Part shown: in pieces, positions 6,801 through 15,693 of the stretch
Layout: every line of letters begins with the position of its first letter
Numbering within the stretch: position 1 is the first letter of the stretch
Virus record (IMG/VR): IMGVR_UViG_3300009001_002140
Coordinates: 1-49,719 of that record
DNA from: a virus
Length of the DNA: 49,719 bases
Direction: 5' to 3' (one strand)
The notes under the pieces: generated by a model
The model's database searches: none
Told to the model about the DNA's origin: nothing
What the model saw: the letters and a program-made list of their open reading frames with translations, nothing else
Made by a program: the position numbers and the translations under genes

Positions 6801-9473
6801 ATGCCATACGTTGATGCGATGTTCGATCGTGATCAAGATATTATACGTGTCGTAGAACGCCGTGACGGCAAAAGACACTATACAGAATATCCTGCAAAAT
6901 ATACATTTTACTATGAGGATCCAAGAGGCAAGTACAAAAGTGTGTACGGCGATCCTCTTACACGCATTGTCTGTAAGAACACAAAAGACTTTCGCAAAGA
7001 AGTTGCTATAAACAAAAGCAAGAAATTGTTCGAAAGCGACATCAATCCAATCTTTCAATGTTTAAGTGAACACTATCTCAATCAAGATGCTCCTAAACTA
7101 AACATTGCGTTCTTTGATATCGAGACGGACTTTGATCCAGAGCGTGGGTTTGCTGATCCAGCAGACCCATTTATGCCCATTACATCTATAAGTGTATACT
7201 TACAGTGGATGGAAACAATGGTATGTCTTGCTGTTCCACCCAAAACACTCACAATGGAGCAGGCAAAAGTAGAACTTGAAGGCATTGAAAATGTAATGCT
7301 GTTTGAGAAAGAAGGTGACATGATTGACACGTTCTTAACACTGATTGAGGATGCTGATATTTTATCAGGTTGGAACAGTGAAGGTTATGATATCCCATAT
7401 ACTGTAAACAGAACAAGCCGTGTGTTATCTAAAGATGACACAAGACGTTTTTGTTTGTGGGGACAGTTGCCTAAGAAGCGTGAATATGAAAAATACGGAA
7501 AGCAAGCAGTTACATTTGATCTAGTAGGTCGTGTACACTTAGACTCATTAGAACTATATCGCAAGTACACATATGAAGAACGTCACTCATATCGCTTGGA
7601 TGCAATTGGTGAAATTGAAGTAGGCGAAAACAAAGTGCCATATGAAGGCACACTGGATCAGTTGTACAACAATGACTTCCGCAAGTTTATTGAATATAAC
7701 ATTCAGGATACTGCACTGCTAGACAAACTGGACAAGAAGCTACGCTTTATTGATCTAAGCAATAGCATTGCACACGAGAACACTGTGTTACTACAGACTA
7801 CAATGGGTGCTGTTGCTGTTACAGAGCAAGGTATTATCAACGAAGCACACAACAGAGATTTGCGAGTACCTAACCGTCCAAAGCGTGATGACACAGAAAG
7901 CACACAAGCAGCAGGTGCGTATGTTGCGTTTCCTAAAAAAGGTTTGCACAAGTATATTGGTTCAATGGATTTGAATTCACTGTATCCATCAGTAATTCGT
8001 GCATTGAATATGGCTCCGGAAACTATTATAGGACAGATACGTCCTGAAATTACAGATGCTCGTGTACATGAAGATATGACACTAAAGAAAAAGTCATTTG
8101 CAGGTAGTTGGGAAGGACGCTTTAATGTTGAAGAATACGACATAGTTATGGAGAAGCGCAAAGATGTTGCACTTACTGTTGATTGGGAAGATGGACGTTC
8201 AGACGTACTAAGTGGTGCAGAAATTTATCAACTTATTTTTGACAGTCAAATGCCATGGATGTTGAGTGCAAATGGCACAATCTTTACAACAGAGTTTGAA
8301 GGTGTTATTCCAGGTATTCTAAAGCGTTGGTATGCAGAACGTAAAGAACTACAAAAGAAACTTAAAAAAGCCAAAGACGCAGGTCTTGATGCGGAAATTG
8401 AGTATTGGGACAAACGACAATTGGTTAAGAAAATTAATCTTAACAGTCTATATGGTGCTATTCTCAATCCTGGTTGTCGTTTCTTTGATAAACGCATTGG
8501 CCAGTCTACTACACTAACAGGTAGACAAATTGTTAAGCATATGAGTGCAGAAGTTAACAAAGTTATTACAGGCGAATATGATCATGTAGGCAAAAGTGTT
8601 ATCTATGGCGATACTGATTCTGTGTATTTTAGTGCATGGCCTGCTCTCAAAGATGATGTAGAATCAGGCAAACTTGACTTTAATATTGACAAGTGTATTG
8701 CACTATATGACCAAGTGTGTGAACAAGCAAACACAACATTTCCAGACTTTATGGTGCGAGCATTTCACTGTCCAAAAACAAGAAGTGATGTTATTGCCGC
8801 AGGTAGAGAAATTGTTGCACAAAGTGGACTGTATATTACTAAGAAGCGTTATGCGGCATTGGTAATTGATAATGAAGGATTCCGCACAGACGGTGACGGC
8901 AAGCCAGGCAAAGTAAAAGCAATGGGCTTGGATCTGCGTAGATCAGATACTCCTGTGTTTATGCAGAAGTTCCTGAGTGAATTGCTGCTAATGGTGCTTA
9001 CTGATGTCCCACAAGAAGATGTGCTACAGCGTATCACAGAATTCCGCAAAGAGTTTGAACAGCGTCCGGGATTTGAAAAGGGTTCGCCAAAACGTGCTAA
9101 TAAAATTGGACACTATCAACGTCTTGAAGAAAAGCAAGGCAAAGCAAACATGCCTGGACACGTAAGAGCAAGCATTAACTGGAACACACTCAAGCGTATG
9201 AACGGTGACAAGTATTCGCAAGAGATTGTAGATGGTATGAAAGTTATCGTTTGTAAACTCAAACCAAATCCACTAGGTTATACTAGTGTAGCATATCCAA
9301 CAGATGAACTACGTTTGCCAGAGTGGTTCAAAGAACTTCCGTTTGATGATGCAGCAATGGCAGAAACAATTATTGATAACAAACTAGACAACTTGATCGG
9401 TGTGCTAAATTATCCTCTAGAAGATACAAAGCAACACAACACCTTCTCAAGTTTATTTGATTTTGGAGACTAG
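6801..9473 (+). CDS. 43: Family B DNA polymerase (T4 gp43-like)
   Basis: The replicative polymerase, 890 residues, close to T4 gp43 (898). Proofreading motifs: Exo I DIETD (106-110), Exo II WNSEGYD (191-197), Exo III Y-N-I-Q-D (299-303). Polymerase motifs: A DLNSLYPS (390-397), B NSLYG (548-552), C YGDTDS (602-607), which holds the catalytic aspartates. All catalytic residues are intact. The AAGGAG site at 6787-6792 serves the ATG at 6801; an out-of-frame ATG at 6797 (ATGAATG) could open only a 5-codon leader. It would act with the clamp gene at 13414. Confidence 0.98.
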   Translation: MPYVDAMFDRDQDIIRVVERRDGKRHYTEYPAKYTFYYEDPRGKYKSVYGDPLTRIVCKNTKDFRKEVAINKSKKLFESDINPIFQCLSEHYLNQDAPKLNIAFFDIETDFDPERGFADPADPFMPITSISVYLQWMETMVCLAVPPKTLTMEQAKVELEGIENVMLFEKEGDMIDTFLTLIEDADILSGWNSEGYDIPYTVNRTSRVLSKDDTRRFCLWGQLPKKREYEKYGKQAVTFDLVGRVHLDSLELYRKYTYEERHSYRLDAIGEIEVGENKVPYEGTLDQLYNNDFRKFIEYNIQDTALLDKLDKKLRFIDLSNSIAHENTVLLQTTMGAVAVTEQGIINEAHNRDLRVPNRPKRDDTESTQAAGAYVAFPKKGLHKYIGSMDLNSLYPSVIRALNMAPETIIGQIRPEITDARVHEDMTLKKKSFAGSWEGRFNVEEYDIVMEKRKDVALTVDWEDGRSDVLSGAEIYQLIFDSQMPWMLSANGTIFTTEFEGVIPGILKRWYAERKELQKKLKKAKDAGLDAEIEYWDKRQLVKKINLNSLYGAILNPGCRFFDKRIGQSTTLTGRQIVKHMSAEVNKVITGEYDHVGKSVIYGDTDSVYFSAWPALKDDVESGKLDFNIDKCIALYDQVCEQANTTFPDFMVRAFHCPKTRSDVIAAGREIVAQSGLYITKKRYAALVIDNEGFRTDGDGKPGKVKAMGLDLRRSDTPVFMQKFLSELLLMVLTDVPQEDVLQRITEFRKEFEQRPGFEKGSPKRANKIGHYQRLEEKQGKANMPGHVRASINWNTLKRMNGDKYSQEIVDGMKVIVCKLKPNPLGYTSVAYPTDELRLPEWFKELPFDDAAMAETIIDNKLDNLIGVLNYPLEDTKQHNTFSSLFDFGD

Positions 9474-9474
9474 T

Positions 9475-10053
9475 GTGACTAAAAGAATATATTCACATGA
9501 AATTGGTAAATGTACAAAAGTTTATAATAACGCTCTAGTATATATTCCAAAAAATGCATCTACTCTTTTACGAAATTGGTGTCAAAAGCAGACAGATACT
9601 AATATAAGCGATTCTAATTATTTAGATTTTGAAGTTGACAAATATTATGTACTTATACGAGATCCTTTTGATAGATGGGTAAGCGGAGTAACAGAGTATT
9701 ATTATAGAAATAAATTTCAAGTAGAACATATATTAGATCGTATAGAAATGATAGAATTTGACGAGCATACTACTCCACAAAATCAATTTTTAAATTTTGA
9801 TTATACTAAAAATACTGTTTTTGTACCTATGGATAGAAAGGGAATAGGTTATTTAAATAATAAATTTTTAAAATATCCTCATCATCCTATAAACAAATAT
9901 AATTCTAAAAGTAGCATAAGAAAAATAAAATTTAAAAATTTATTGTTAAAAAAAATACAAGAACAGCCTAGTTTAAAAGATAAAGTAATAGAATTTTATA
10001 AACAAGACTATGAAATTATAGAAAATTACTTTGATAGGATTTCTATCTTATGA
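9475..10053 (+). CDS. Sulfotransferase-like protein
   Basis: A 192-residue protein starting at a GTG two bases after the polymerase stop, with a TTGGAG site inside the polymerase gene. YIPKNAST (residues 23-30) matches the 5'-phosphosulfate loop of PAPS-dependent sulfotransferases, and LIRDPFDRWVSG near residue 60 matches the 3'-phosphate-binding motif. The family transfers sulfate from PAPS to carbohydrates or proteins. It is shorter than most members. The codon use is AT-rich and unlike that of the polymerase, which suggests later acquisition. Confidence 0.7.
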   Translation: MTKRIYSHEIGKCTKVYNNALVYIPKNASTLLRNWCQKQTDTNISDSNYLDFEVDKYYVLIRDPFDRWVSGVTEYYYRNKFQVEHILDRIEMIEFDEHTTPQNQFLNFDYTKNTVFVPMDRKGIGYLNNKFLKYPHHPINKYNSKSSIRKIKFKNLLLKKIQEQPSLKDKVIEFYKQDYEIIENYFDRISIL

Positions 10054-10439
10054 CAGAACACGAACAAATGATAAAAGACGAGTACAAAGAGACATCTAGA
10101 GAAAATCGTGCGTCTCAGCTTGCGGCAGAATTGTCAAAAGAACGTAAACGTCTTAAACAAGAGCTTGCAGAACTACAACACGAAGTTGAAGATCTAACAC
10201 CTACAACACCTACTGGTACAGTAGACTGGTATGTAAAATGGGTAAGTATGGTACTTGCTGTAATAGGTGTATTTTCAATTAGTGCAGGATTTACTATGTA
10301 TGGACAAATAGCATATATTCTTAGTTCAATAGGCTGGGTATTTGTAGGTATGCAATGGAGTGATAGAGCAATTATGATAGGATCTAGTATTAGCGGCACA
10401 GCAGTTGCTATGAATCTAGTCCAAGGACTAACACAATGA
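10050..10439 (+). CDS. Coiled-coil membrane protein
   Basis: A 129-residue protein. Residues 1-50 are charged and coiled-coil-like (KERKRLKQELAELQHEVEDL). After a Thr/Pro linker come two or three membrane segments at about 63-83, 85-105 and 107-126. It probably sits in the host inner membrane with its N-terminus in the cytoplasm (inference). No known family is recognised. It overlaps both neighbours by ATGA-type junctions. Confidence 0.6.
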   Translation: MTEHEQMIKDEYKETSRENRASQLAAELSKERKRLKQELAELQHEVEDLTPTTPTGTVDWYVKWVSMVLAVIGVFSISAGFTMYGQIAYILSSIGWVFVGMQWSDRAIMIGSSISGTAVAMNLVQGLTQ

Positions 10440-10543
10440 AAATAAAAGTAGAAGTAGAATTTGATACAGAAAAAACACAAGACGAAGAACTAATGCAAAA
10501 GCTATTAGAACTTCTTGAAGAATTAAGGGAGCAGTTAGAATGA
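10436..10543 (+). CDS. Small coiled-coil protein (35 aa)
   Basis: A 35-residue acidic/lysine helix (KLLELLEELREQLE near the end). Both ends are coupled by ATGA overlaps, to the membrane protein before and the nucleotidyltransferase after. That arrangement, and an internal AAGGGAG that serves the next gene, support real translation. Function is unknown; it may pair with the coiled coil of the upstream protein. Confidence 0.55.
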   Translation: MKIKVEVEFDTEKTQDEELMQKLLELLEELREQLE

Positions 10544-10986
10544 AAGTAGGATTTACTTGTTCAACTTTTGATTTGCTACACGCAGGTCATGTACAAATGT
10601 TACGAGAAGCAAAAGATCAGTGTGATTATTTAATATGCGGATTACAAGTAGATCCAAACTTAGATAGATCTGAGAAGAACTCTCCTATACAAACTATTGT
10701 TGAACGTTACACACAACTCAAAGCAGTTGGTTACGTAGATGAAATTATTCCGTATGGTACTGAAAGAGACCTAGAAGATATCTTGACAATGTATCATATT
10801 GATGTTAGAATATTAGGAGAAGAGTATAGAGACAAAACGTTTACCGGTAGAGCTATATGTGCTAAACGTGGAATTGAACTATATTTTAATAAACGTGATC
10901 ATAGATTTTCATCTAGCGATCTAAGAGCAAGAGTTGCAGAAAGACATACACATGGGAATGAATTCAGTCGGCAGAAAACTAAGTGA
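10540..10986 (+). CDS. Cytidylyltransferase, TagD-like
   Basis: A 148-residue nucleotidyltransferase. STFDLLHAGH contains the HxGH motif (His14, His17), and DHRFSSSDLR near residue 125 matches the C-terminal R-x-x-x-(I/F)-S-(T/S)-(T/S) motif. Size and motifs match glycerol-3-phosphate cytidylyltransferase (TagD) and related enzymes that make CDP- or ADP-activated polyols and sugars. The nearby phosphomannomutase and epimerase suggest activated-sugar synthesis. An AAGGGAG site precedes it. Confidence 0.85.
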   Translation: MKVGFTCSTFDLLHAGHVQMLREAKDQCDYLICGLQVDPNLDRSEKNSPIQTIVERYTQLKAVGYVDEIIPYGTERDLEDILTMYHIDVRILGEEYRDKTFTGRAICAKRGIELYFNKRDHRFSSSDLRARVAERHTHGNEFSRQKTK

Positions 10987-11125
10987 CGAAGATCAAAAAT
11001 TAGTTGATGAGTATTTAAAAAAAGGTGGGACTATTAAAAAAGGTGTAAGTGGTCAACGAACCGAAGATATTGAATTTAAAAACGGATTTTACGGTAAACG
11101 TAAAAAACAAAGTAAGGCAGAGTAA
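10952..11125 (+). CDS. Small conserved protein (57 aa)
   Basis: A basic 57-residue protein (GRKLSDEDQKLVDEYLKKGG then a Lys-rich tail) that overlaps the end of the cytidylyltransferase. The ATG at 10952 or 10958 is likely; an ATG at 10934 is also in frame. Similar short basic proteins with an EDQ-helix-KKGG pattern occur in T4-like phages. Function is unknown. Confidence 0.6.
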   Translation: MGMNSVGRKLSDEDQKLVDEYLKKGGTIKKGVSGQRTEDIEFKNGFYGKRKKQSKAE

Positions 11126-11127
11126 CA

Positions 11128-11268
11128 ATGAAGTATTTTTTTATATTATTAGCATTTATCTTAGGATGGATTGCAGGAACATATACACATCCTTATGAAC
11201 AATGCAAACGTGTGTATGTTATAGCCGAAGATATTGGCGAATGCGTTTGGCTTAAGGAAGATCTTTGA
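11128..11268 (+). CDS. Small secreted or membrane-anchored protein (46 aa)
   Basis: Residues 2-18 form one hydrophobic segment (KYFFILLAFILGWIAG), followed by a soluble tail with two cysteines. It could be a single-pass anchor or an uncleaved signal sequence. It starts just after the previous stop and its TGA overlaps the next ATG. Confidence 0.5.
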   Translation: MKYFFILLAFILGWIAGTYTHPYEQCKRVYVIAEDIGECVWLKEDL

Positions 11269-11432
11269 TGTGGACACTTTGGATTGTTAGCACTATTATC
11301 GGAAGTGCAGAACCTAAATACACTCGCTATGATACATATGAAACTAAAATGGCTTGCCAAATAGAGTGGCATCTTGTTACTATGGATTTTACTGAAGACG
11401 AAGTAGCGTATTGTGAAGGACCAGATGAATAA
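11268..11432 (+). CDS. Small hypothetical protein with N-terminal hydrophobic segment (54 aa)
   Basis: Starts within the previous stop and overlaps the next start. Residues 1-13 are hydrophobic (WTLWIVSTIIGSA, perhaps a short signal sequence), then a soluble part with two cysteines. Like its neighbour it looks like a small periplasm-facing protein. No family is recognised. Confidence 0.5.
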   Translation: MWTLWIVSTIIGSAEPKYTRYDTYETKMACQIEWHLVTMDFTEDEVAYCEGPDE

Positions 11433-12132
11433 ATTTATTTTTGATGTAGACGGAACACTAACTCCTAGTAGAGGAAAGATAGATAAAGAATTTGCAGCAT
11501 GGTTTGAGCATTTTGCAACACATAATGCTTGCTATTTTGTAACCGGATCTGATAAGATAAAAACAGTTGAGCAAATAGGTTTACCGATTTATAATCTCGC
11601 TATTAGAGTTTATAATTGCAACGGTAATGATGTTTGGGAACAGAACGTAAATGTTCGTACAAATGAATGGATACTACCTGAAGATGCACATGCATATTTG
11701 AGTGACGAACTTTGTGCAAGTGCATTTCCTTTGCGTACAGGATTACACTTTGAACATCGGCCAGGTATGTGTAATTTTAGTGTTGTAGGACGCAATGCTA
11801 CACAAGAACAACGTGCAGAGTATGTAACCTGGGATAAAGATTTTGACGAACGTGTTTATATTGCTCATAACTTTAATCAACTGTTTCCAGAGCTTGAAGC
11901 AAAAGTAGGTGGCGAAACAGGAATTGATATTGCACCAAAAGGAGCAGACAAAAGTCAAATTTTAAATGACTTTGATAAAGATGATGTTATTGTGTTCTTT
12001 GGCGATGCAATGCACCAAAACGGTAACGATTATCCATTAGCACAGGCTAATATAAAAGGAGAAAATTATCATGTGCAAGATTGGAAAGACACATGGAGGA
12101 AATTAAATGAAAATTTTAATAACAGGTCATAA
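11425..12132 (+). CDS. Phosphomannomutase, eukaryotic-type HAD family
   Basis: A 235-residue protein. FIFDVDGTLTPSRGKID at the N-terminus has the HAD nucleophile pair Asp7/Asp9 and the T-P-x-R-x-K-I signature of eukaryotic phosphomannomutases (PMM1/PMM2 have DVDGTLTAPRQKI). The C-terminal GADKS and FFGDAMHQNGNDY match HAD motifs III and IV of that family. It would interconvert mannose-6-P and mannose-1-P (or the glucose equivalents). The ATG at 11425, with AAGGA before it, is preferred to GTG at 11413. Bacteria usually use an unrelated mutase, so this is a notable gene. Confidence 0.85.
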   Translation: MNKFIFDVDGTLTPSRGKIDKEFAAWFEHFATHNACYFVTGSDKIKTVEQIGLPIYNLAIRVYNCNGNDVWEQNVNVRTNEWILPEDAHAYLSDELCASAFPLRTGLHFEHRPGMCNFSVVGRNATQEQRAEYVTWDKDFDERVYIAHNFNQLFPELEAKVGGETGIDIAPKGADKSQILNDFDKDDVIVFFGDAMHQNGNDYPLAQANIKGENYHVQDWKDTWRKLNENFNNRS

Positions 12133-12832
12133 AGGATTTATAGGCACACAGCTTTGTAAGTTCTTAAAAGACTACGATATTATAGGTCTTGATGTAAAAG
12201 AACATGAAGATCAAGATATACTAACTTGCGAATTACCTGATGTAGATATGGTTATACACCTTGCTGGTATAGGCGGTGTTAGAGAAAGCATGGACAATCC
12301 AAAACGCTATTGGTATAATAATGTAGAAGGCACAAAACGTATACTAGAAAGATATAAAAATATTCGTGTATTAGTTGCTGGATCCAGTTCGCAATACGAA
12401 CCACATCTTAATCCTTATGCTGCAAGCAAAAATATAATAGAATACATTCCTCACTCTAATGTTTGTTTTATGCGATTTCATACTGTTTACGGTGATATTC
12501 CTAGAGCAAATATGTTTTTTGACAAACTGTTAAACAATAAGCTTGAATATGTTACTAATCATGAAAGAGATTTTATACACATAGAAGATTTGTGCAATGC
12601 TATTGGAATGATTATGAACGACAATAGAATACAAGGTCCTATTGATATTGGCACCGGAACTTGTGTAAAAATTTCAAATATAAGACCAGATTTGCCTATT
12701 CGCCTAAATACACCGGGGGAAAGACAAAGGACACAAGCTAATATTATGAAATTGTCAAGTTTAGGTTGGAAACCAAAACACACTGTAAAAGAATTTTTAA
12801 AAAATAAAGGTTTCTTGTATGAAGAAATTTGA
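12107..12832 (+). CDS. NAD-dependent epimerase/dehydratase (SDR)
   Basis: A 241-residue extended SDR. ITGHKGFIG (residues 5-13) is the GxxGxxG NAD-binding loop; VIHLAGIGG matches the conserved strand near the cofactor; SSSQYEP and YAASK give the catalytic Ser and the YxxxK pair. Nucleotide-sugar epimerases and dehydratases are usually about 310-340 residues, so this is a compact version. It has a GGAGG site inside the phosphomannomutase gene, with which it overlaps by 26 bases. Likely role: synthesis of a nucleotide sugar. Confidence 0.85.
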   Translation: MKILITGHKGFIGTQLCKFLKDYDIIGLDVKEHEDQDILTCELPDVDMVIHLAGIGGVRESMDNPKRYWYNNVEGTKRILERYKNIRVLVAGSSSQYEPHLNPYAASKNIIEYIPHSNVCFMRFHTVYGDIPRANMFFDKLLNNKLEYVTNHERDFIHIEDLCNAIGMIMNDNRIQGPIDIGTGTCVKISNIRPDLPIRLNTPGERQRTQANIMKLSSLGWKPKHTVKEFLKNKGFLYEEI

Positions 12833-13373
12833 TGCAGTTTTGTTAGTTGATTGTTGGACTCCGAATTTTTGGAAAGACGATGAAAGAGCAAAAAAACAAA
12901 AAAAGTTTCACAATAGTCTTTTATCATTTTTAAGAACACAAGAATTTGATCAAGTGTTATTTGCAACAAAAGGCTTACCTGAAACCCAAACTGATCCTCG
13001 TTTAAAATATAAATTACATAGCAAAACAAAATCTAATAGCGAATTACATATTGAAGATATTGTTTCGTATTACGATTTGTACAAAAATTTGCAAGATAAA
13101 AGTAATATACTTTTAGGTGGCGCAGCATGGCAAATGTGTGTTCACGGAAATCATATAGGATTGTATGAATTAATGGATGAAAAAAATCTTACAATTCTTT
13201 CACATCCTTCTATGGTAGATAGTTTTATTGACGACGAAGAGCCTGTTACTAAACAAGACTTTGAAAATGATTGGATGATTACATGGTTCGAACGTGGCGA
13301 TGGTTTTTATCATGCCAGTCATAGAAAGCATATAACAAAGTCTTTTAGAAAAATTGATGTTGACAAAACATAA
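12819..13373 (+). CDS. Hypothetical protein, possible cysteine hydrolase
   Basis: A 184-residue protein. A first strand ending in VDCW is followed by a charged helix, then ATKG, then ILLGGAAWQMCVHGNHIGLYEL. An Asp, a Lys and a Cys in that order, with the Cys at a strand-helix turn, recall isochorismatase-family hydrolases. The match is partial and the cis-peptide motif is unclear, so this is a low-confidence idea. It overlaps the epimerase gene, which suggests a linked role. Confidence 0.5.
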   Translation: MKKFDAVLLVDCWTPNFWKDDERAKKQKKFHNSLLSFLRTQEFDQVLFATKGLPETQTDPRLKYKLHSKTKSNSELHIEDIVSYYDLYKNLQDKSNILLGGAAWQMCVHGNHIGLYELMDEKNLTILSHPSMVDSFIDDEEPVTKQDFENDWMITWFERGDGFYHASHRKHITKSFRKIDVDKT

Positions 13374-13388
13374 AAAATGTAATATAAT
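13360..13388 (+). promoter_or_regulatory. Consensus sigma70-type promoter for the clamp gene
   Basis: TTGACA (13360-13365), 17 bases, TATAAT (13383-13388): an exact consensus. A GGAG site (13402-13405) and the clamp ATG (13414) follow. Confidence 0.9.
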
Positions 13389-13413
13389 AAATTAAATCAA
13401 TGGAGAAATACAA

Positions 13414-14142
13414 ATGAAAGATATTTTACAAGACGTAGTAGCACATACTCATGCACTAGGATTTCTTAGTCTAGTTAAAGTTAGCAACGACGAAGGCACA
13501 GCAATTGATTCAATGGCAGAAGACCGTAGTGTTATTTTGTCAGCAGAAACACATTCACCCGTAGCAGAGTTTGTAGGCACATTTGGTATGCCTAACTTAG
13601 ATAAACTTGCATTGCATTTAAAAAATCCAGAGTACAAAGACAATGCAAAAATTGATGTAGTACAAGCAGAACGCAACGGCGAAACTATTCCAACACACAT
13701 TCACTTTGAAAATGCAGCAGGCGATTTTGAAAATGATTACCGCTTTATGAATAAAGCAATCATTGAAGAAAAACTAAAAACTGTTAAGTTCAAAGGCGCA
13801 AGTTGGAATGTAACACTACAACCTAGTGTAGCAAGCATTGCACGTATGAAGCTCATGAGTGCAGCACATAGTGAAGAGCCTACATTCAATGTTAAAACTG
13901 TAGACGGTAACTTAGTATTTTCGTTTGGTGATGCTAGTACACACGCAGGTGAGTTTGTATTCCAACACGGTGTAGAAGGTGCGCTACAACACATCTGGAG
14001 TTGGCCAGTAGCGCAGGTACAAAGTATTTTGAGCTTAGACGGCGATTTGACCATGAGCATTTCAGATCAAGGTGCTATGAAGATTAGCGTAAACTCAGGT
14101 ATGGCAACATACGATTACATCCTACCAGCACAGAGTAAGTAA
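13414..14142 (+). CDS. 45: Sliding clamp (T4 gp45-like)
   Basis: A 242-residue DNA polymerase processivity factor; T4 gp45 has 228. The N-terminal half has ILSAETHSPVAEF and the C-terminal half the conserved gp45-type block HIWSWPVAQVQSILSL, ending in YDYILPA. It would form a trimeric ring that tethers gp43 and, in T4-like phages, also activates late transcription. It has its own exact-consensus promoter and starts the operon that leads into dpdA. Confidence 0.93.
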   Translation: MKDILQDVVAHTHALGFLSLVKVSNDEGTAIDSMAEDRSVILSAETHSPVAEFVGTFGMPNLDKLALHLKNPEYKDNAKIDVVQAERNGETIPTHIHFENAAGDFENDYRFMNKAIIEEKLKTVKFKGASWNVTLQPSVASIARMKLMSAAHSEEPTFNVKTVDGNLVFSFGDASTHAGEFVFQHGVEGALQHIWSWPVAQVQSILSLDGDLTMSISDQGAMKISVNSGMATYDYILPAQSK

Positions 14143-14145
14143 AAT

Positions 14146-15693
14146 ATGCGCAAAGACTTAACTGCATCACAAAATGACTACGCTAGATTTCTCCCAGCAC
14201 TAAGTGGCTTCTATGCCACTTACGTGGGCAAACAGCGTTATAACGAATATGTAGATAAGTCACGTATCCCTTCAAACTTTACACACGGTGTAGAGAGTTT
14301 AAACTATCTTAACAAGCAAGAAGGTCAATTCCAGTACCAGTGGACACTTTACTCTGCAGGACACGCTGAACTAGACATTAACAAACATGCACCTAAAGAA
14401 GATATGGTGCGTAATAGAGATAGACAAAACTCTTGGATACTAGGCGACTCAGGTGGTTTCCAGATTGGTAAAGGCGTGTGGGAAGGTGACTGGAAGAATC
14501 CTAATTGTCCTAAAGCACAAAAGAAAAGAGAACAAGTTCTCCGTTGGATGGATGCTTATATGGACTATGGTATGATCCTTGATATTCCTGCCTGGGTATG
14601 TCGCTCGCCTGCGGGTAGAGAAGCAACTGGTATTACTAGTTATATGGAAGCTGTTGAAGGCACATACATTAACAATGACTACTGGATTGCTAATCGTACA
14701 GGTGCTTGTAAGTTCTTAAATGTTCTACAGGGTGAGAATCACGCTGAAGCAGATGACTGGTATGATCGTATGAAAAAGTACTGTGATCCTAAGCAGTATC
14801 CAGACAATCACTTTAATGGTTGGGCAATGGGTGGACAGAATATGTGTGATGTACATCTAGTGCTTAAACGTATTGTAACTATGCATTTTGACGGTTTGCT
14901 AGAAAAAGGCATTCACGATGTAATGCACTTCTTAGGAACATCAAAGCTAGAGTGGGCTTGTTTGCTTACTGACATTCAACGTGCTGTACGGAAAAACTAT
15001 AATGAAAACTTTACTATTACCTTTGACTGTGCTAGTCCTTTCCTCGCAACCGCGAACGGACAGATCTACATTCAAAACGAAACTGAAGACAGAAGCAAAT
15101 GGACGTATCGTATGGTGCCGTCAGTTGACGATAAGAAATATGCTACAGACAACCGTATCTTTAGAGACGCTGTTATATCAGATGGGATATTTAAAAACTT
15201 TGAAGACTCACCGCTTACCGCTGAACTCAAAGTATCAGACGTTTGCACTTATGCTCCAGGAGACTTAAATAAAATAGGTAAAGAAGGAAAGACATCGTGG
15301 GATAGTTTTAGTTACGCTATCCAAATGGGACATAATGTGTGGAGCCACATAAATGCAGTGCAAGAAGCTAACAGACAATACGACAATGGATGCATTCCGA
15401 GAATGCTTGTCCAAGAACGTTTTGATAGAATCTTGTTCAAAGATGTTGTGAACGAAATTTTTGCAAAAGACAATAAAGACGCTGCTCTTGCACTAATTGA
15501 AGAATATTCTAAGTTTTGGATGGCTATTCCAGGTACACGAGGTGCAGTAGGTAAGAAAACTGTAAACGCTAGTACACACTTTAATGCGCTTTTTGACGTA
15601 GAAGAACCAGAGACAGAAAATGATCACGAAGATGGTTTATTCACAGAAGCAGAGGAACATAAATTGGAGGAAATGGAGAATGAGCAACTATGA
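14146..15693 (+). CDS. dpdA: DpdA-like 7-deazaguanine transglycosylase (TGT superfamily)
   Basis: A 515-residue protein. GDSGGFQ (residues 100-106) is the signature of tRNA-guanine transglycosylases, with Asp101 as the general acid/base. GWAMGGQ (225-231) matches the base-binding Gly-Gly loop, and FDCASPFLATANGQIYI (293-309) aligns with the TGT segment FDCVMPTRNARNGH, giving Asp294 as nucleophile. The C-terminal CxCxxC zinc site of tRNA enzymes is absent, as in phage DpdA proteins that exchange guanine for a 7-deazaguanine in DNA. FolE and QueE genes 7-8 kb downstream support DNA modification against restriction. The start is 4 bases after the clamp stop. Confidence 0.85.
   Translation: MRKDLTASQNDYARFLPALSGFYATYVGKQRYNEYVDKSRIPSNFTHGVESLNYLNKQEGQFQYQWTLYSAGHAELDINKHAPKEDMVRNRDRQNSWILGDSGGFQIGKGVWEGDWKNPNCPKAQKKREQVLRWMDAYMDYGMILDIPAWVCRSPAGREATGITSYMEAVEGTYINNDYWIANRTGACKFLNVLQGENHAEADDWYDRMKKYCDPKQYPDNHFNGWAMGGQNMCDVHLVLKRIVTMHFDGLLEKGIHDVMHFLGTSKLEWACLLTDIQRAVRKNYNENFTITFDCASPFLATANGQIYIQNETEDRSKWTYRMVPSVDDKKYATDNRIFRDAVISDGIFKNFEDSPLTAELKVSDVCTYAPGDLNKIGKEGKTSWDSFSYAIQMGHNVWSHINAVQEANRQYDNGCIPRMLVQERFDRILFKDVVNEIFAKDNKDAALALIEEYSKFWMAIPGTRGAVGKKTVNASTHFNALFDVEEPETENDHEDGLFTEAEEHKLEEMENEQL

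Noticed and set aside
7703-8161. Antisense frame inside the DNA polymerase gene
   Set aside because: Shadow of conserved polymerase motifs on the other strand; no ribosome site or promoter.
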